From Gammaproteobacteria bacterium (GTDB taxonomy: Bacteria > Pseudomonadota > Gammaproteobacteria > SZUA-140), in NCBI GenBank assembly GCA_026982145.1, contig JALSHQ010000405.1, positions 1 to 7,541 of the forward strand: a DNA stretch of 7,541 nucleotides. Reading direction: 5' to 3'. The translations under genes were made by a program, and so were the position numbers. The stretch's first letter is position 1; every line of letters starts with the position of its first letter. The notes under the pieces are model-generated. The model was not told the origin of the DNA and did not search any database. It saw nothing but the letters and a program-made list of their open reading frames with translations. This document shows, one piece after another, positions 1-6,113 of this stretch.

Positions 1-281
1 CGGCGCGGTGTTCTGTCGACGAAGGCGCGTGTTCCAGCGACTTCCCCAGGCGACATTGAATAGACAGGATCATCCTTTTTTGCTGATGAGCTGATCACAT
101 CAAGTTTACCTTCAACGAGTAAAAACAGCGTGTGCTCATGCCCGCTTTCGTTAATCAGGTTTTCACCGTCACTAAGCTCGCGCAGCTCCATCACTTTTGC
201 GATGACCTCGCACTCTTTTAAACTTAATTCATTACCCAGTGAGGAGGTGCCTATTTTTTCAATCTCAATCTTTTTGTCCAT
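1..281 (-). CDS. Cyclic nucleotide-binding (Crp-like) domain protein, partial (3' end beyond window)
   Basis: This is an open frame on the minus strand that starts at ATG 281-279 and continues past the left edge; 93 codons are visible. The start is supported by a GGAG Shine-Dalgarno at 292-289, 7 nt upstream. The protein reads as the beta-roll of a cNMP-binding domain. Residues about 35-62 hold the first strands (ending LFLLVEGKLDV), and residues 76-93 the phosphate-binding cassette (PGEVAGTRAFVDRTPR). The cassette keeps the Gly and the final Arg, which aligns with CRP Arg82. Where CRP has Glu72, which contacts the cyclic ribose, this protein has Thr84, so cAMP or cGMP binding is doubtful. 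Whether a helix-turn-helix or another output domain follows cannot be seen. The gene is divergent from selO. Family assignment is fairly secure; ligand and role are unknown. Confidence 0.82.
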   Translation of the reverse strand, partial: MDKKIEIEKIGTSSLGNELSLKECEVIAKVMELRELSDGENLINESGHEHTLFLLVEGKLDVISSSAKKDDPVYSMSPGEVAGTRAFVDRTPR

Positions 282-331
282 TTTATTGCTCCAAAGGTGG
301 TTATCCCGCGCTCTGATTGACCTTTAAATCA

Positions 332-358
332 TTTGCCAAATGAGCAAATAATGGCAAA
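332..358. repeat. Inverted repeat TTTGCCA-N13-TGGCAAA, possible operator
   Basis: TTTGCCA at 332-338 is exactly mirrored by TGGCAAA at 352-358. A second, nested pair lies inside it: ATTTGC (331-336) and GCAAAT (344-349). The repeat sits about 50-80 nt upstream of the start codon of the leftward cNMP-domain gene, so it is either an operator or a weak hairpin in that gene's leader. There is no T-run, so it is not a terminator. The binding protein is unknown. Confidence 0.35.
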
Positions 359-499
359 CAGTCACCTGTTGGTTAACGGAAAAGAGCCATTTTTCTTTAT
401 AGAGTGCATCTAACTAATACGCGCGAATGAATATTAATTAATTGAGAATAAAGGGAAAAATAATAAATCCCACCGTACAGTTTAAAGGAGCAGGTTTTC

Positions 500-544
500 A
501 TGCTTGTGTTTCCAGCTAAAGACTTAGTAAGATACTGCGGATAA
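500..544 (+). CDS. Possible 14-codon leader ORF upstream of selO
   Basis: ATG 500-502 opens a 14-codon frame (MLVFPAKDLVRYCG) closed by tandem TAA codons at 542-547. It is preceded by a strong Shine-Dalgarno-like AAAGGAG (484-490) with a 9-nt spacer, a better match than several real genes here. It ends 68 nt before the selO start. It contains no obvious run of one amino acid and no attenuator hairpin follows, so a classic leader-peptide role is not supported. The weak selO promoter candidate at 504-533 would start transcription inside this frame, in which case the ORF would not be translated from that transcript. Confidence 0.18.
   Translation: MLVFPAKDLVRYCG
504..533 (+). promoter_or_regulatory. 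Weak sigma-70-like promoter candidate for selO
   Basis: TTGTGT at 504-509 and TAAGAT at 528-533 are separated by 18 nt, which places a start site near 540 and a leader of about 70 nt before selO. The -10 matches four of six consensus bases. This is the best pair I could find by eye in front of selO, but hexamers of this quality occur by chance in AT-rich DNA. Confidence 0.28.
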
Positions 545-612
545 TAACCGACTAAAAAAGTCAACTATCTCTCGGTGAGCAGTAGCGCTGCAGCAGTTGA
601 AGGTGAGGTTTC

Positions 613-2139
613 ATGAGTTCAATTTTAGAATCAGAGCAAAAATGTGCCACAGGGCTTGATGCCCTGTTGTTTGAAAACCGCTATGCGCGATTGCCTGCAC
701 CATTTTTTCGTGCTGCTGTGCCACATCCATTAGTCGGTGCTCATATGGCCAGCTTTAATGTGGAGTTGGGTGCACTGCTTGGCTTGACGGCTGAGGCGGC
801 ATTTCAGCGAGCGTTTGTGGATCAACTGACAGGTGTTAGTGAGCTACCCGCCGCACAACCAGTGGCAATGGCGTACGCAGGGCATCAATTTGGCCATTTT
901 GTACCTCAGCTGGGTGATGGCAGAGCCCTCCTGCTGGGGCAGGTGCGCGATAAACAGCAGCAGTTGTGGGACCTGCACCTGAAAGGGAGTGGCTCGACTC
1001 ATTTTTCGCGTGGCTCTGACGGCCGTGCGGTGCTGCGCTCATCAATACGGGAGTACCTCTGTAGTGAGGCGATGTTTGGGCTCGGCATTCCCACCACACG
1101 CGCACTCTGTTTGATTGCGAGCCGTGAGCAAGTGTATCGTGAGCGCGCTGAGCCCGGCGCGATGCTGCTGCGAATGGCGCAGAGCCACATCCGCTTTGGA
1201 AGTTTTGAGTTTTTTTATCATCGTGGGGATTATGATAATTTACGCCGCTTAGGCCGGTATCTGCTCGAGGGTGAGTTTTTACATCTGCGCGACACGCCAG
1301 CACCCTACCTTGCGCTTTTTGGCGAGGTGGTCACGCGCACTGCAAAGCTGATTGCTCAGTGGCAAGGGGTCGGTTTTTGTCACGGCGTGATGAACAGTGA
1401 CAACATGTCGATTCTGGGTTTAACGCTAGACTATGGCCCGTTTGCTTTTTTAGATGTCTATGAAAAAGGGCATATCTGTAACCACTCAGACCATCAAGGG
1501 CGCTACGCCTTCCAGAACCAGCCTGAGATGGCGCACTTCGATTTAGCCTGCCTAGCGACTGCGATGCTCCCTTTGATCGATGATGATAATGAAGCGGCGG
1601 TCACGCTGATGCGTGAGCAATTGGCTCAATACTGGCCACAATTTAATGCGACTTATCGCTCGATTGCACGCTCGAAACTGGGGTTAATGGAGTGTGAAAA
1701 GGGTGATCTGGAATTATGGCAGCAACTGCTAGAATTGATGGATGAGCAGGTGGATTATACCCGTTTTTTTAGGGCGCTGGGTGCGGTGCCGTCTTCTACG
1801 TCATCTACTCAAGGTACTCATCACCCGCAAAGAAATGAGTTCTCTGACCCGCTTGGTTTTGACCTCTGGATGTATGAATACCGGCAGCGGCTACAGCGTG
1901 AAGGGCGTAGTGATGAGGCTCGACGTACTGCAATGGCCTTGGTAAACCCAAAGTACATTCTGCGGAATTACATGGCAGAAACAGCGATTAGAGCGGCAGA
2001 GGAGTGTGGTGATTACAGTGAGGTTGATCGTTTATTAAGCTTACTGCGCAACCCTTTCTGTGAGCAGCCAGAGATGGCACATTACGCCGCTTCACCACCG
2101 CTGTGGGCAAAAGCGTTACAGCTGAGCTGCTCTTCATAG
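613..2139 (+). CDS. selO: Protein adenylyltransferase SelO (YdiU family)
   Basis: This is a 508-aa member of the SelO/YdiU pseudokinases, which transfer AMP from ATP to Ser/Thr/Tyr of target proteins and are linked to redox homeostasis. The start is supported by AGGTGAGG at 601-608, four nt before the ATG. Family landmarks are LKGSGST (123-129), DGRAVLRSSIREYLCSEAM (136-154), GIPTTRAL (158-165) and NSDNMSILGLTLDYGPF (261-277). Active-site residues known from Pseudomonas syringae SelO (K113, E136, R176, R183, D252, N253, D262, from memory) all fall at a constant +11 offset here: K124, E147, R187, R194, D263, N264 and D273, so the enzyme should be active. The C-terminus ends SCSS, with Cys506 at the position used by selenocysteine-like redox regulation in other members. 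Residues 393-408 form a Ser/Thr/His-rich linker. It is slightly longer than the E. coli protein, which I recall as 478 aa. Confidence 0.96.
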   Translation: MSSILESEQKCATGLDALLFENRYARLPAPFFRAAVPHPLVGAHMASFNVELGALLGLTAEAAFQRAFVDQLTGVSELPAAQPVAMAYAGHQFGHFVPQLGDGRALLLGQVRDKQQQLWDLHLKGSGSTHFSRGSDGRAVLRSSIREYLCSEAMFGLGIPTTRALCLIASREQVYRERAEPGAMLLRMAQSHIRFGSFEFFYHRGDYDNLRRLGRYLLEGEFLHLRDTPAPYLALFGEVVTRTAKLIAQWQGVGFCHGVMNSDNMSILGLTLDYGPFAFLDVYEKGHICNHSDHQGRYAFQNQPEMAHFDLACLATAMLPLIDDDNEAAVTLMREQLAQYWPQFNATYRSIARSKLGLMECEKGDLELWQQLLELMDEQVDYTRFFRALGAVPSSTSSTQGTHHPQRNEFSDPLGFDLWMYEYRQRLQREGRSDEARRTAMALVNPKYILRNYMAETAIRAAEECGDYSEVDRLLSLLRNPFCEQPEMAHYAASPPLWAKALQLSCSS

Positions 2140-2144
2140 CAGGA

Positions 2145-2180
2145 GAGGCTTTTGCTCGCCTCATATTGCCTAACTTAGGC
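2145..2180. terminator. Possible bidirectional termination region between convergent selO and the DUF3581 gene
   Basis: The two genes converge with only 35 nt between stop codons. Two small hairpins fit here: GAGGC (2145-2149) with GCCTC (2158-2162) around an 8-nt loop, and the 13-nt palindrome GCCTAACTTAGGC (2168-2180), which includes the TAA stop of the minus-strand gene (2177-2175). Neither is followed by a real T-run, so neither is a textbook Rho-independent terminator. Their placement is suggestive only. Confidence 0.35.
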
Positions 2181-2882
2181 CGTCGCAGCAGATTTTTGCG
2201 CGTCATAGCCGTTGACGAGTTGTTGTATTTCACTCTCGTTGTAAGGGCGCAGACCACTTAACACCATGTTTTTCTCACCTTTACCGATCACTTGCCCGTT
2301 TGATAGCAAGTTGAATTTTAGGCAGACCTTACCGCGCTTGCCATTGGCGACGAGTGAGGAGTCACTGAGTTCTAGTGCTGGTTGTTCAATGTTGAGATCA
2401 TTAATGTCGATCACCATACTTTCATAAATGACCAACGGACGAGCAGGGTTGATCATCACTTGGTGCTCTCGCATGAGTGGCACTAAAATATGGGGGAATG
2501 TCTGCCCAGAAAACTCCACATAGCGACAGGTAAGGCTATGGATTAAAGCTTCGTCACGCGATGTTTTGCCACTACGCACAAGGCTGAGATACTCTTTATC
2601 TTTATCGTCTACGATGGCAATACTTTCACCGGTGGAGTCATTGAAGTGGAGCGAAACACCGTCTGAAACCATGCCTGAGAATGTGACTCGCATCTTCTGG
2701 CTGATGCCATATTTATTGAGTAGCAGCGCAAATAGCAGATCCCCAGGAACACAAAAGCGCTTGGTTTTTTCGTCATGTATAGGGTTAAAGTCTCCTGCAA
2801 TTTTTTTCGCAAAATCACTGGCTTGTTTGCGAGAAAAATGGATCTTGCTGGAGGCTTCACTATAAAAATTTTCTAGCAGCAT
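2175..2882 (-). CDS. DUF3581 family protein with a MaoC/hotdog-like motif
   Basis: The 235-aa protein starts at ATG 2882-2880. I recognise it as DUF3581, a family of unknown function in Gammaproteobacteria, from the block FAKKIAGDFNPIHD (24-37) followed by KRFCVPGDLLFALLL (41-55). The first block strongly resembles the catalytic motif of MaoC-type (R)-specific enoyl-CoA hydratases (GD-x-NP-x-H), here with Asp31, Asn33 and His36. VPGDLLFALLL sits where the long central hotdog helix would follow, and VTFSGMVSDGVSLHF (66-80) where the next strands would. Residues 184-208 look like a second set of hotdog strands. A hydratase or thioester-binding role is my inference. No signal peptide or membrane segment is visible, so it is probably cytoplasmic. 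There is no Shine-Dalgarno before the ATG. It appears to be a single-gene unit, convergent with selO. Confidence 0.88.
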   Translation of the reverse strand: MLLENFYSEASSKIHFSRKQASDFAKKIAGDFNPIHDEKTKRFCVPGDLLFALLLNKYGISQKMRVTFSGMVSDGVSLHFNDSTGESIAIVDDKDKEYLSLVRSGKTSRDEALIHSLTCRYVEFSGQTFPHILVPLMREHQVMINPARPLVIYESMVIDINDLNIEQPALELSDSSLVANGKRGKVCLKFNLLSNGQVIGKGEKNMVLSGLRPYNESEIQQLVNGYDAQKSAATA

Positions 2883-2906
2883 GGGGTTATTATCATTTGG
2901 CTGAGT

Positions 2907-2953
2907 ATCGGTAATTATTTATATTTGCACTATAATATCATGATTTTACCGAT
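2907..2953. repeat. Inverted repeat ATCGGTAA-N31-TTACCGAT upstream of the DUF3581 gene
   Basis: ATCGGTAA (2907-2914) is perfectly mirrored by TTACCGAT (2946-2953), with a 31-nt AT-rich core holding the promoter-like hexamers. The near arm is 25 nt upstream of the DUF3581 start codon and the far arm about 64 nt upstream. Such a layout could hold a promoter between two operator half-sites. The regulator is unknown, and an 8-bp repeat at this distance could also be coincidence. Confidence 0.35.
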
Positions 2954-3124
2954 GTTGAGCAGTGCTTCTTTGCGTTTCTACCGTGAGTAATTTCGGTGGC
3001 TTTTCATGCCTGCTTGAATAAATTAGCTGTCGATATGCGCTCTGGTTCACAACGTCAAGATTGGTGAGCTGATATAGCACCTTGGCTGGTGAAGCGTTGT
3101 GGCTGTGCTATTCAATGATGCCAC

Positions 3125-3144
3125 CTTTGGAAGGCTCTCCAAAG
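3125..3144 (-). terminator. Hairpin after the PilZ gene, possible 3' end of the nadK-recN-PilZ transcript
   Basis: CTTTGGA (3125-3131) pairs with TCCAAAG (3138-3144) to make a 7-bp stem with a 6-nt loop, 23 nt past the PilZ stop codon in the direction of transcription. The bases that follow in the transcript are not U-rich, so this is not a standard intrinsic terminator. It could be a 3'-stabilising hairpin ahead of a Rho-dependent end. Confidence 0.35.
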
Positions 3145-3167
3145 TGAAGTTGCGCAATATGGGCGCT

Positions 3168-3467
3168 TTATGCAGCGTGTGTTTTGAATGCGACGCCAAT
3201 TGAAAACACTTCTTGACTCTCAGTGTCATTTATCCACACAACACGGGCAGACTGCATTCCGTTTAACCCTTCGATGCCTTCGAACCACAATTCATCATTG
3301 ATTTCGTGCGCAATGCCCACCTGCATGCCGAGCCCGCCTTGGCTAATATCAGTAATAATGGCGGGGGAGTATATCGGTTCATTACCGGGTTCATTGTTCT
3401 CTCGTGAGAAGTAGATGGTCTCTTCGCTTAGCGTGGTGCGAGGAAAGTGTCGTTGTTCATTACTCAT
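3168..3467 (-). CDS. PilZ domain protein (predicted c-di-GMP receptor)
   Basis: This is a 99-aa single-domain protein. It has both c-di-GMP contact motifs of the PilZ family: RxxxR as RHFPR (Arg6 and Arg10), and (D/N)xSxxG as DISQGG (Asp40, Ser42, Gly45). Beta-strand segments follow, including ARVVWI and FSIGVAF near the C-terminus, as expected of the PilZ barrel. It should therefore bind c-di-GMP, but no output domain is attached, so it would act by binding a partner. The start at ATG 3467-3465 is supported by AGGGAG at 3483-3478 with a 10-nt spacer. It lies 51 nt downstream of recN with no hairpin in between, so it is probably on the nadK-recN transcript. The partner and the process controlled are not visible. 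This is not a PilZ type IV pilus protein on this evidence. Confidence 0.9.
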   Translation of the reverse strand: MSNEQRHFPRTTLSEETIYFSRENNEPGNEPIYSPAIITDISQGGLGMQVGIAHEINDELWFEGIEGLNGMQSARVVWINDTESQEVFSIGVAFKTHAA

Positions 3468-3518
3468 CTGGTTGATTCTCCCTATTTTGAGTGAAACAGT
3501 GTGATCCTTTCCCTTCTA

Positions 3519-5204
3519 TTACGGCCGCTGTTGCGCTTTATTGACCATTTCACCTGCGTGGGCACGAGTTTGTGCGGTGATATCGATTCCGCCGAGCATG
3601 CGTGCAATCTCCTCATTGCGCGCGGTCTCATCGAGCGCTTGCACCTGAGTCATTACATCATTGTCTGAGAGGTGCTTTTTGACTTGTAGATGGTGGTGAC
3701 CCAGTGCAGCAACCTGAGGCAGGTGGGTGACACACAACACTTGGCGTGATGTGCCCAGTTCTCGCAATTTCTGCCCCACAATTTCTGCCACACGCCCCCC
3801 GATGCCAACATCAACTTCATCAAAAATGAGCGTTGGGATGCCCCCTTGCTGGGATGTGATCACTTGAATTGCGAGGCTAATGCGTGATAATTCACCTCCA
3901 GAGGCGACCTTCTTGAGCGCCTTGGCCGCTTGGTTTGGGTTGGTTTTAACCAAAAACTCAATCTGCTCTGTGCCATGCACGGTGAATTTTTCATCTGCAC
4001 GTGGAATAACGCTAATCTCAAACGCTCCCCCGGGCATGCCGAGTTTATGCATATTAGCACTGACGAGTTTATTGAGTTTTTTCGCTGCGCGGAGACGTCC
4101 ACTGCGCAATTTGTTAGCGAGCTTCTGATAGTGTGCGGCTTTTGCAGCAATTTCTATTTCGAGTTGATCAAGCGTTGCATCTGCATTGTCGAGTGATGTC
4201 AATTCATCGCAGAGCGTTAGGTAGTGGTCGGGCAGTTCTTTGGGGCGAACACGATGTTTACGTGCAGCATCGTGAATCTCACTGAGTTGCTGTTCCACCT
4301 CGCTCAAGCGTTGTGGGTCAAGTGCCAGCCTGTTGAACTGCTGTCGAAGTTCGTGGGTCGCTTCATCTACCTGGATGGCCGCGCTACTGACCATCTCCAC
4401 GACAGTGGCGAGCTGCGGGTCACTCTCAAGCAGTGGTTGCAGCTGGGCAGTAATATGGTGCAGTTGAGGCGCGATCGCATTATTGTCGTCATCCAGTGTC
4501 TGGAGTGCGCTTTGATAGGTGTTGATGAGCTGGTCGGCATTGGCAAGGCGCTTATGTTCATCTTCCAGCAGGCGTAGTCCACTGGTTGTTAAATTGAGTT
4601 CCTTGAGCTCTTCGGTTTGATGGCGCAGTAGTGCCATCTGTTGGTCACGAGAGCGAGCCGCCTCATTTAATATTTCAAATTCGTGATTAATTTTTTGCCA
4701 CGCTCTGAAAGTGCTGGCCACTTCACTCAGCACTGTTTTATGGTCGGCGTAGTGGTCGAGCAGGCGGCGTTGTTCATCCCGCTTTACCAGCGATTGGTGT
4801 TCGTGCTGGCCATGAATATCCACCAGTTGCTCACCCAGCTCACGCACCATTTGCAGCGTTGTTGGACGGCCGTTAATGTAAGCCTTGGAGCGCCCTTCTT
4901 TGGTGATCGTGCGGCGGAGCTGGCATTCATTTGAGCGGCTATCCTCATCCAATTCATTAGCACGAAGCCAAGCAGCAGCCTGGGGTGCATCGTTGAGCTC
5001 AAAAGTGGCGCTGATCTCGGCGCGGGCGCTGCCGTGGCGCACCATATCGCTATCGGCGCGATCACCGAGCACCAGTCCCAGCGCGTCGATCAAAATCGAC
5101 TTGCCGGTGCCGGTCTCGCCAGTGAGCACAGTTAAGCCCGCGGTGAAGTCGAGATCAAGCTGGTCGACAATGGCAAAGTTTCGGATGTGAATATGGCTTA
5201 GCAT
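3519..5204 (-). CDS. recN: DNA repair protein RecN
   Basis: RecN is an SMC-like ATPase of double-strand break repair. The frame is open from 5261, but I place the start at ATG 5204-5202, because RecN proteins begin at or very near MLSHIHIRNFAIVD and the upstream extension overlaps nadK and has no family-like sequence. This gives 561 aa, the usual family length. Walker A is GETGTGKS at residues 29-36. IHGQHEHQSL near 131-140 is the conserved Q-loop region. A long, charged, coiled-coil-like middle runs from about 155 to 385. The ABC signature is ASGGELSRISLA near 435-446, and Walker B is TLIFDEVDVGIGG near 459-471. THLPQVA near 494-500 is the H-loop. The ATG is 13 nt after the nadK stop, with no Shine-Dalgarno, so translational coupling to nadK is likely. 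I saw no LexA box nearby, unlike E. coli recN. Confidence 0.96.
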   Translation of the reverse strand: MLSHIHIRNFAIVDQLDLDFTAGLTVLTGETGTGKSILIDALGLVLGDRADSDMVRHGSARAEISATFELNDAPQAAAWLRANELDEDSRSNECQLRRTITKEGRSKAYINGRPTTLQMVRELGEQLVDIHGQHEHQSLVKRDEQRRLLDHYADHKTVLSEVASTFRAWQKINHEFEILNEAARSRDQQMALLRHQTEELKELNLTTSGLRLLEDEHKRLANADQLINTYQSALQTLDDDNNAIAPQLHHITAQLQPLLESDPQLATVVEMVSSAAIQVDEATHELRQQFNRLALDPQRLSEVEQQLSEIHDAARKHRVRPKELPDHYLTLCDELTSLDNADATLDQLEIEIAAKAAHYQKLANKLRSGRLRAAKKLNKLVSANMHKLGMPGGAFEISVIPRADEKFTVHGTEQIEFLVKTNPNQAAKALKKVASGGELSRISLAIQVITSQQGGIPTLIFDEVDVGIGGRVAEIVGQKLRELGTSRQVLCVTHLPQVAALGHHHLQVKKHLSDNDVMTQVQALDETARNEEIARMLGGIDITAQTRAHAGEMVNKAQQRP

Positions 5205-5217
5205 AATGGGTTTTGGG

Positions 5218-6099
5218 TTACGAAGTTTCCGCCCAGTGCAGCTTGGCTCTGAGGATCTCATAATGATCGTGTTGTGCGGGGTGAATCAGCTGGATCGATT
5301 GCGCTTTCTTTTTAATCTGAATACGATCTCCGGACGAGAGCCCAAAACTGATCTGGCCATCACAGGTGACTTGCGCGTTGTCGTGGTTGCGCTCGCAAAT
5401 CACCACCTCCACTTCATTGTCGCCACTAATCACAATAGGGCGATTGCTCATGGTGTGCGGGCAGACCGGCACCAATAATAGGGCATTAAGTGTAGGGTCA
5501 ATGATCGGGCCGCCAGCAGAGAGCGCATAGGCAGTTGAACCGGTGGGGGTGGCGATGATCAGCCCGTCCGAGCGCTGCTGATTGACCAACTTGCCGTTGA
5601 TGTAGGTCTCCAGCTCAATCATGCGAGCGACGTTCCATTTATGTATCACGACATCATTAAAAGCACTCGCCTCATTGAGTTTTTCGCCTTGGCGAATAAC
5701 GGTGCTGTTGAGCAGAAAGCGCTCCTCAGAGATGTAATCACCCAGCAGGATGTTGCTCAGACAGTCGATCATATTGTTGTGCGAAATGTCAGTCAGAAAG
5801 CCGAGGCGCCCGAGGTTAACTCCAGCCAGCGGCACATTATGATCGGCCAGCGCGCGTGCAGCATTGAGCAGGGTACCATCGCCGCCGACGACAAGCGCCA
5901 GATCGCAACGCTCGCCGATTTCAGTGCGACTACAGATCTCAAGCGGCTGCCCAGAGATGGTATCAGCGTTCACCTCATCGAGGTAAACCGCGAGCCCCTG
6001 TTCAAGCAGGTAGTGGCTAAGGCTTTCCAGCGCCTCACCCACACGTGGATCATTCTGCTTGCCAATCAGTCCGATAGTATTAAATGTTTGTTGTGACAT
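5218..6099 (-). CDS. nadK: NAD kinase
   Basis: This cytoplasmic enzyme phosphorylates NAD to NADP and is the only dedicated source of NADP in most bacteria. The 293-aa length matches the family (E. coli about 292). Landmarks in order: GGDGT at 72-76, the NAD-kinase/diacylglycerol-kinase signature that supplies the catalytic Asp74; NLGRLGFLTD at 95-104; the Asn-Asp pair at 148-149 (FNDVVIHK); DGLIIATPTGSTAYALSAGG at 178-197; and PVCPHTMSNRPIV at 211-223. No motif is missing. The start at ATG 6099-6097 gives the usual N-terminus (FNTIGLIGKQNDP), although the Shine-Dalgarno is poor. It is the first recognised gene of a probable nadK-recN-PilZ operon and is divergent from hrcA. A possible 44-codon ORF ends 14 nt upstream of it. 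Confidence 0.97.
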   Translation of the reverse strand: MSQQTFNTIGLIGKQNDPRVGEALESLSHYLLEQGLAVYLDEVNADTISGQPLEICSRTEIGERCDLALVVGGDGTLLNAARALADHNVPLAGVNLGRLGFLTDISHNNMIDCLSNILLGDYISEERFLLNSTVIRQGEKLNEASAFNDVVIHKWNVARMIELETYINGKLVNQQRSDGLIIATPTGSTAYALSAGGPIIDPTLNALLLVPVCPHTMSNRPIVISGDNEVEVVICERNHDNAQVTCDGQISFGLSSGDRIQIKKKAQSIQLIHPAQHDHYEILRAKLHWAETS

Positions 6100-6113
6100 T
6101 GTTTTTTCAGTTG

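Larger units (their letters stand above)
282..612. other. Divergent intergenic region between the cNMP-domain gene and selO
   Basis: This 331-nt stretch is AT-rich, especially 421-470, and must carry promoters for both flanking genes. On the minus strand a TATAAA at 401-396 is a possible -10 for the cNMP-domain gene, but I see no good -35 in front of it. On the plus strand TTGTGT (504-509) and TAAGAT (528-533), 18 nt apart, are a weak promoter candidate for selO. A 7-bp inverted repeat (332-358) and a possible 14-codon ORF (500-544) are listed separately. A small GGGA/TCCC inverted repeat at 453-456 and 468-471 is probably chance. I see no RNA gene or longer coding region. Confidence 0.6.
2883..3167. 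other. Intergenic region between the PilZ gene and the DUF3581 gene
   Basis: These 285 nt separate two genes read in the same (minus) direction and contain no credible coding region. The half next to the DUF3581 gene (2900-2953) is AT-rich. It carries hexamers resembling -10 elements on both strands (for example TATAAT at 2931-2936 on the plus strand and TATTAT or TATAAA on the minus strand), but I could not pair them with a convincing -35. The inverted repeats at 2907-2953 and 3125-3144 are listed separately. The rest (about 2960-3120) shows no structure I can name. Confidence 0.5.

Noticed and set aside
130..327. 65-codon plus-strand open frame at the left end
   Set aside because: It is antisense to the partial cNMP-domain gene, which has a good start, ribosome binding site and domain match.
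836..1303. 155-codon open frame on the minus strand inside selO
   Set aside because: It is antisense to the most conserved part of selO, has no recognisable family features, and is best explained as a codon-bias shadow.
1210..1770. Two T7 tracts in selO (1210-1216 and 1764-1770) as possible phase-variation sites
   Set aside because: Both encode Phe-Phe in an intact frame, and seven bases is short for slippage control. SelO is not a surface or phase-variable type of protein.
5205..5261. Longer recN with 19 extra N-terminal residues
   Set aside because: The extension overlaps the end of nadK and does not look like RecN; the family begins at the ATG at 5204-5202.
5641..6096. 151-codon open frame on the plus strand inside nadK
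   Set aside because: It lies entirely opposite the nadK coding sequence, whose motifs are all intact; no domain is recognisable.
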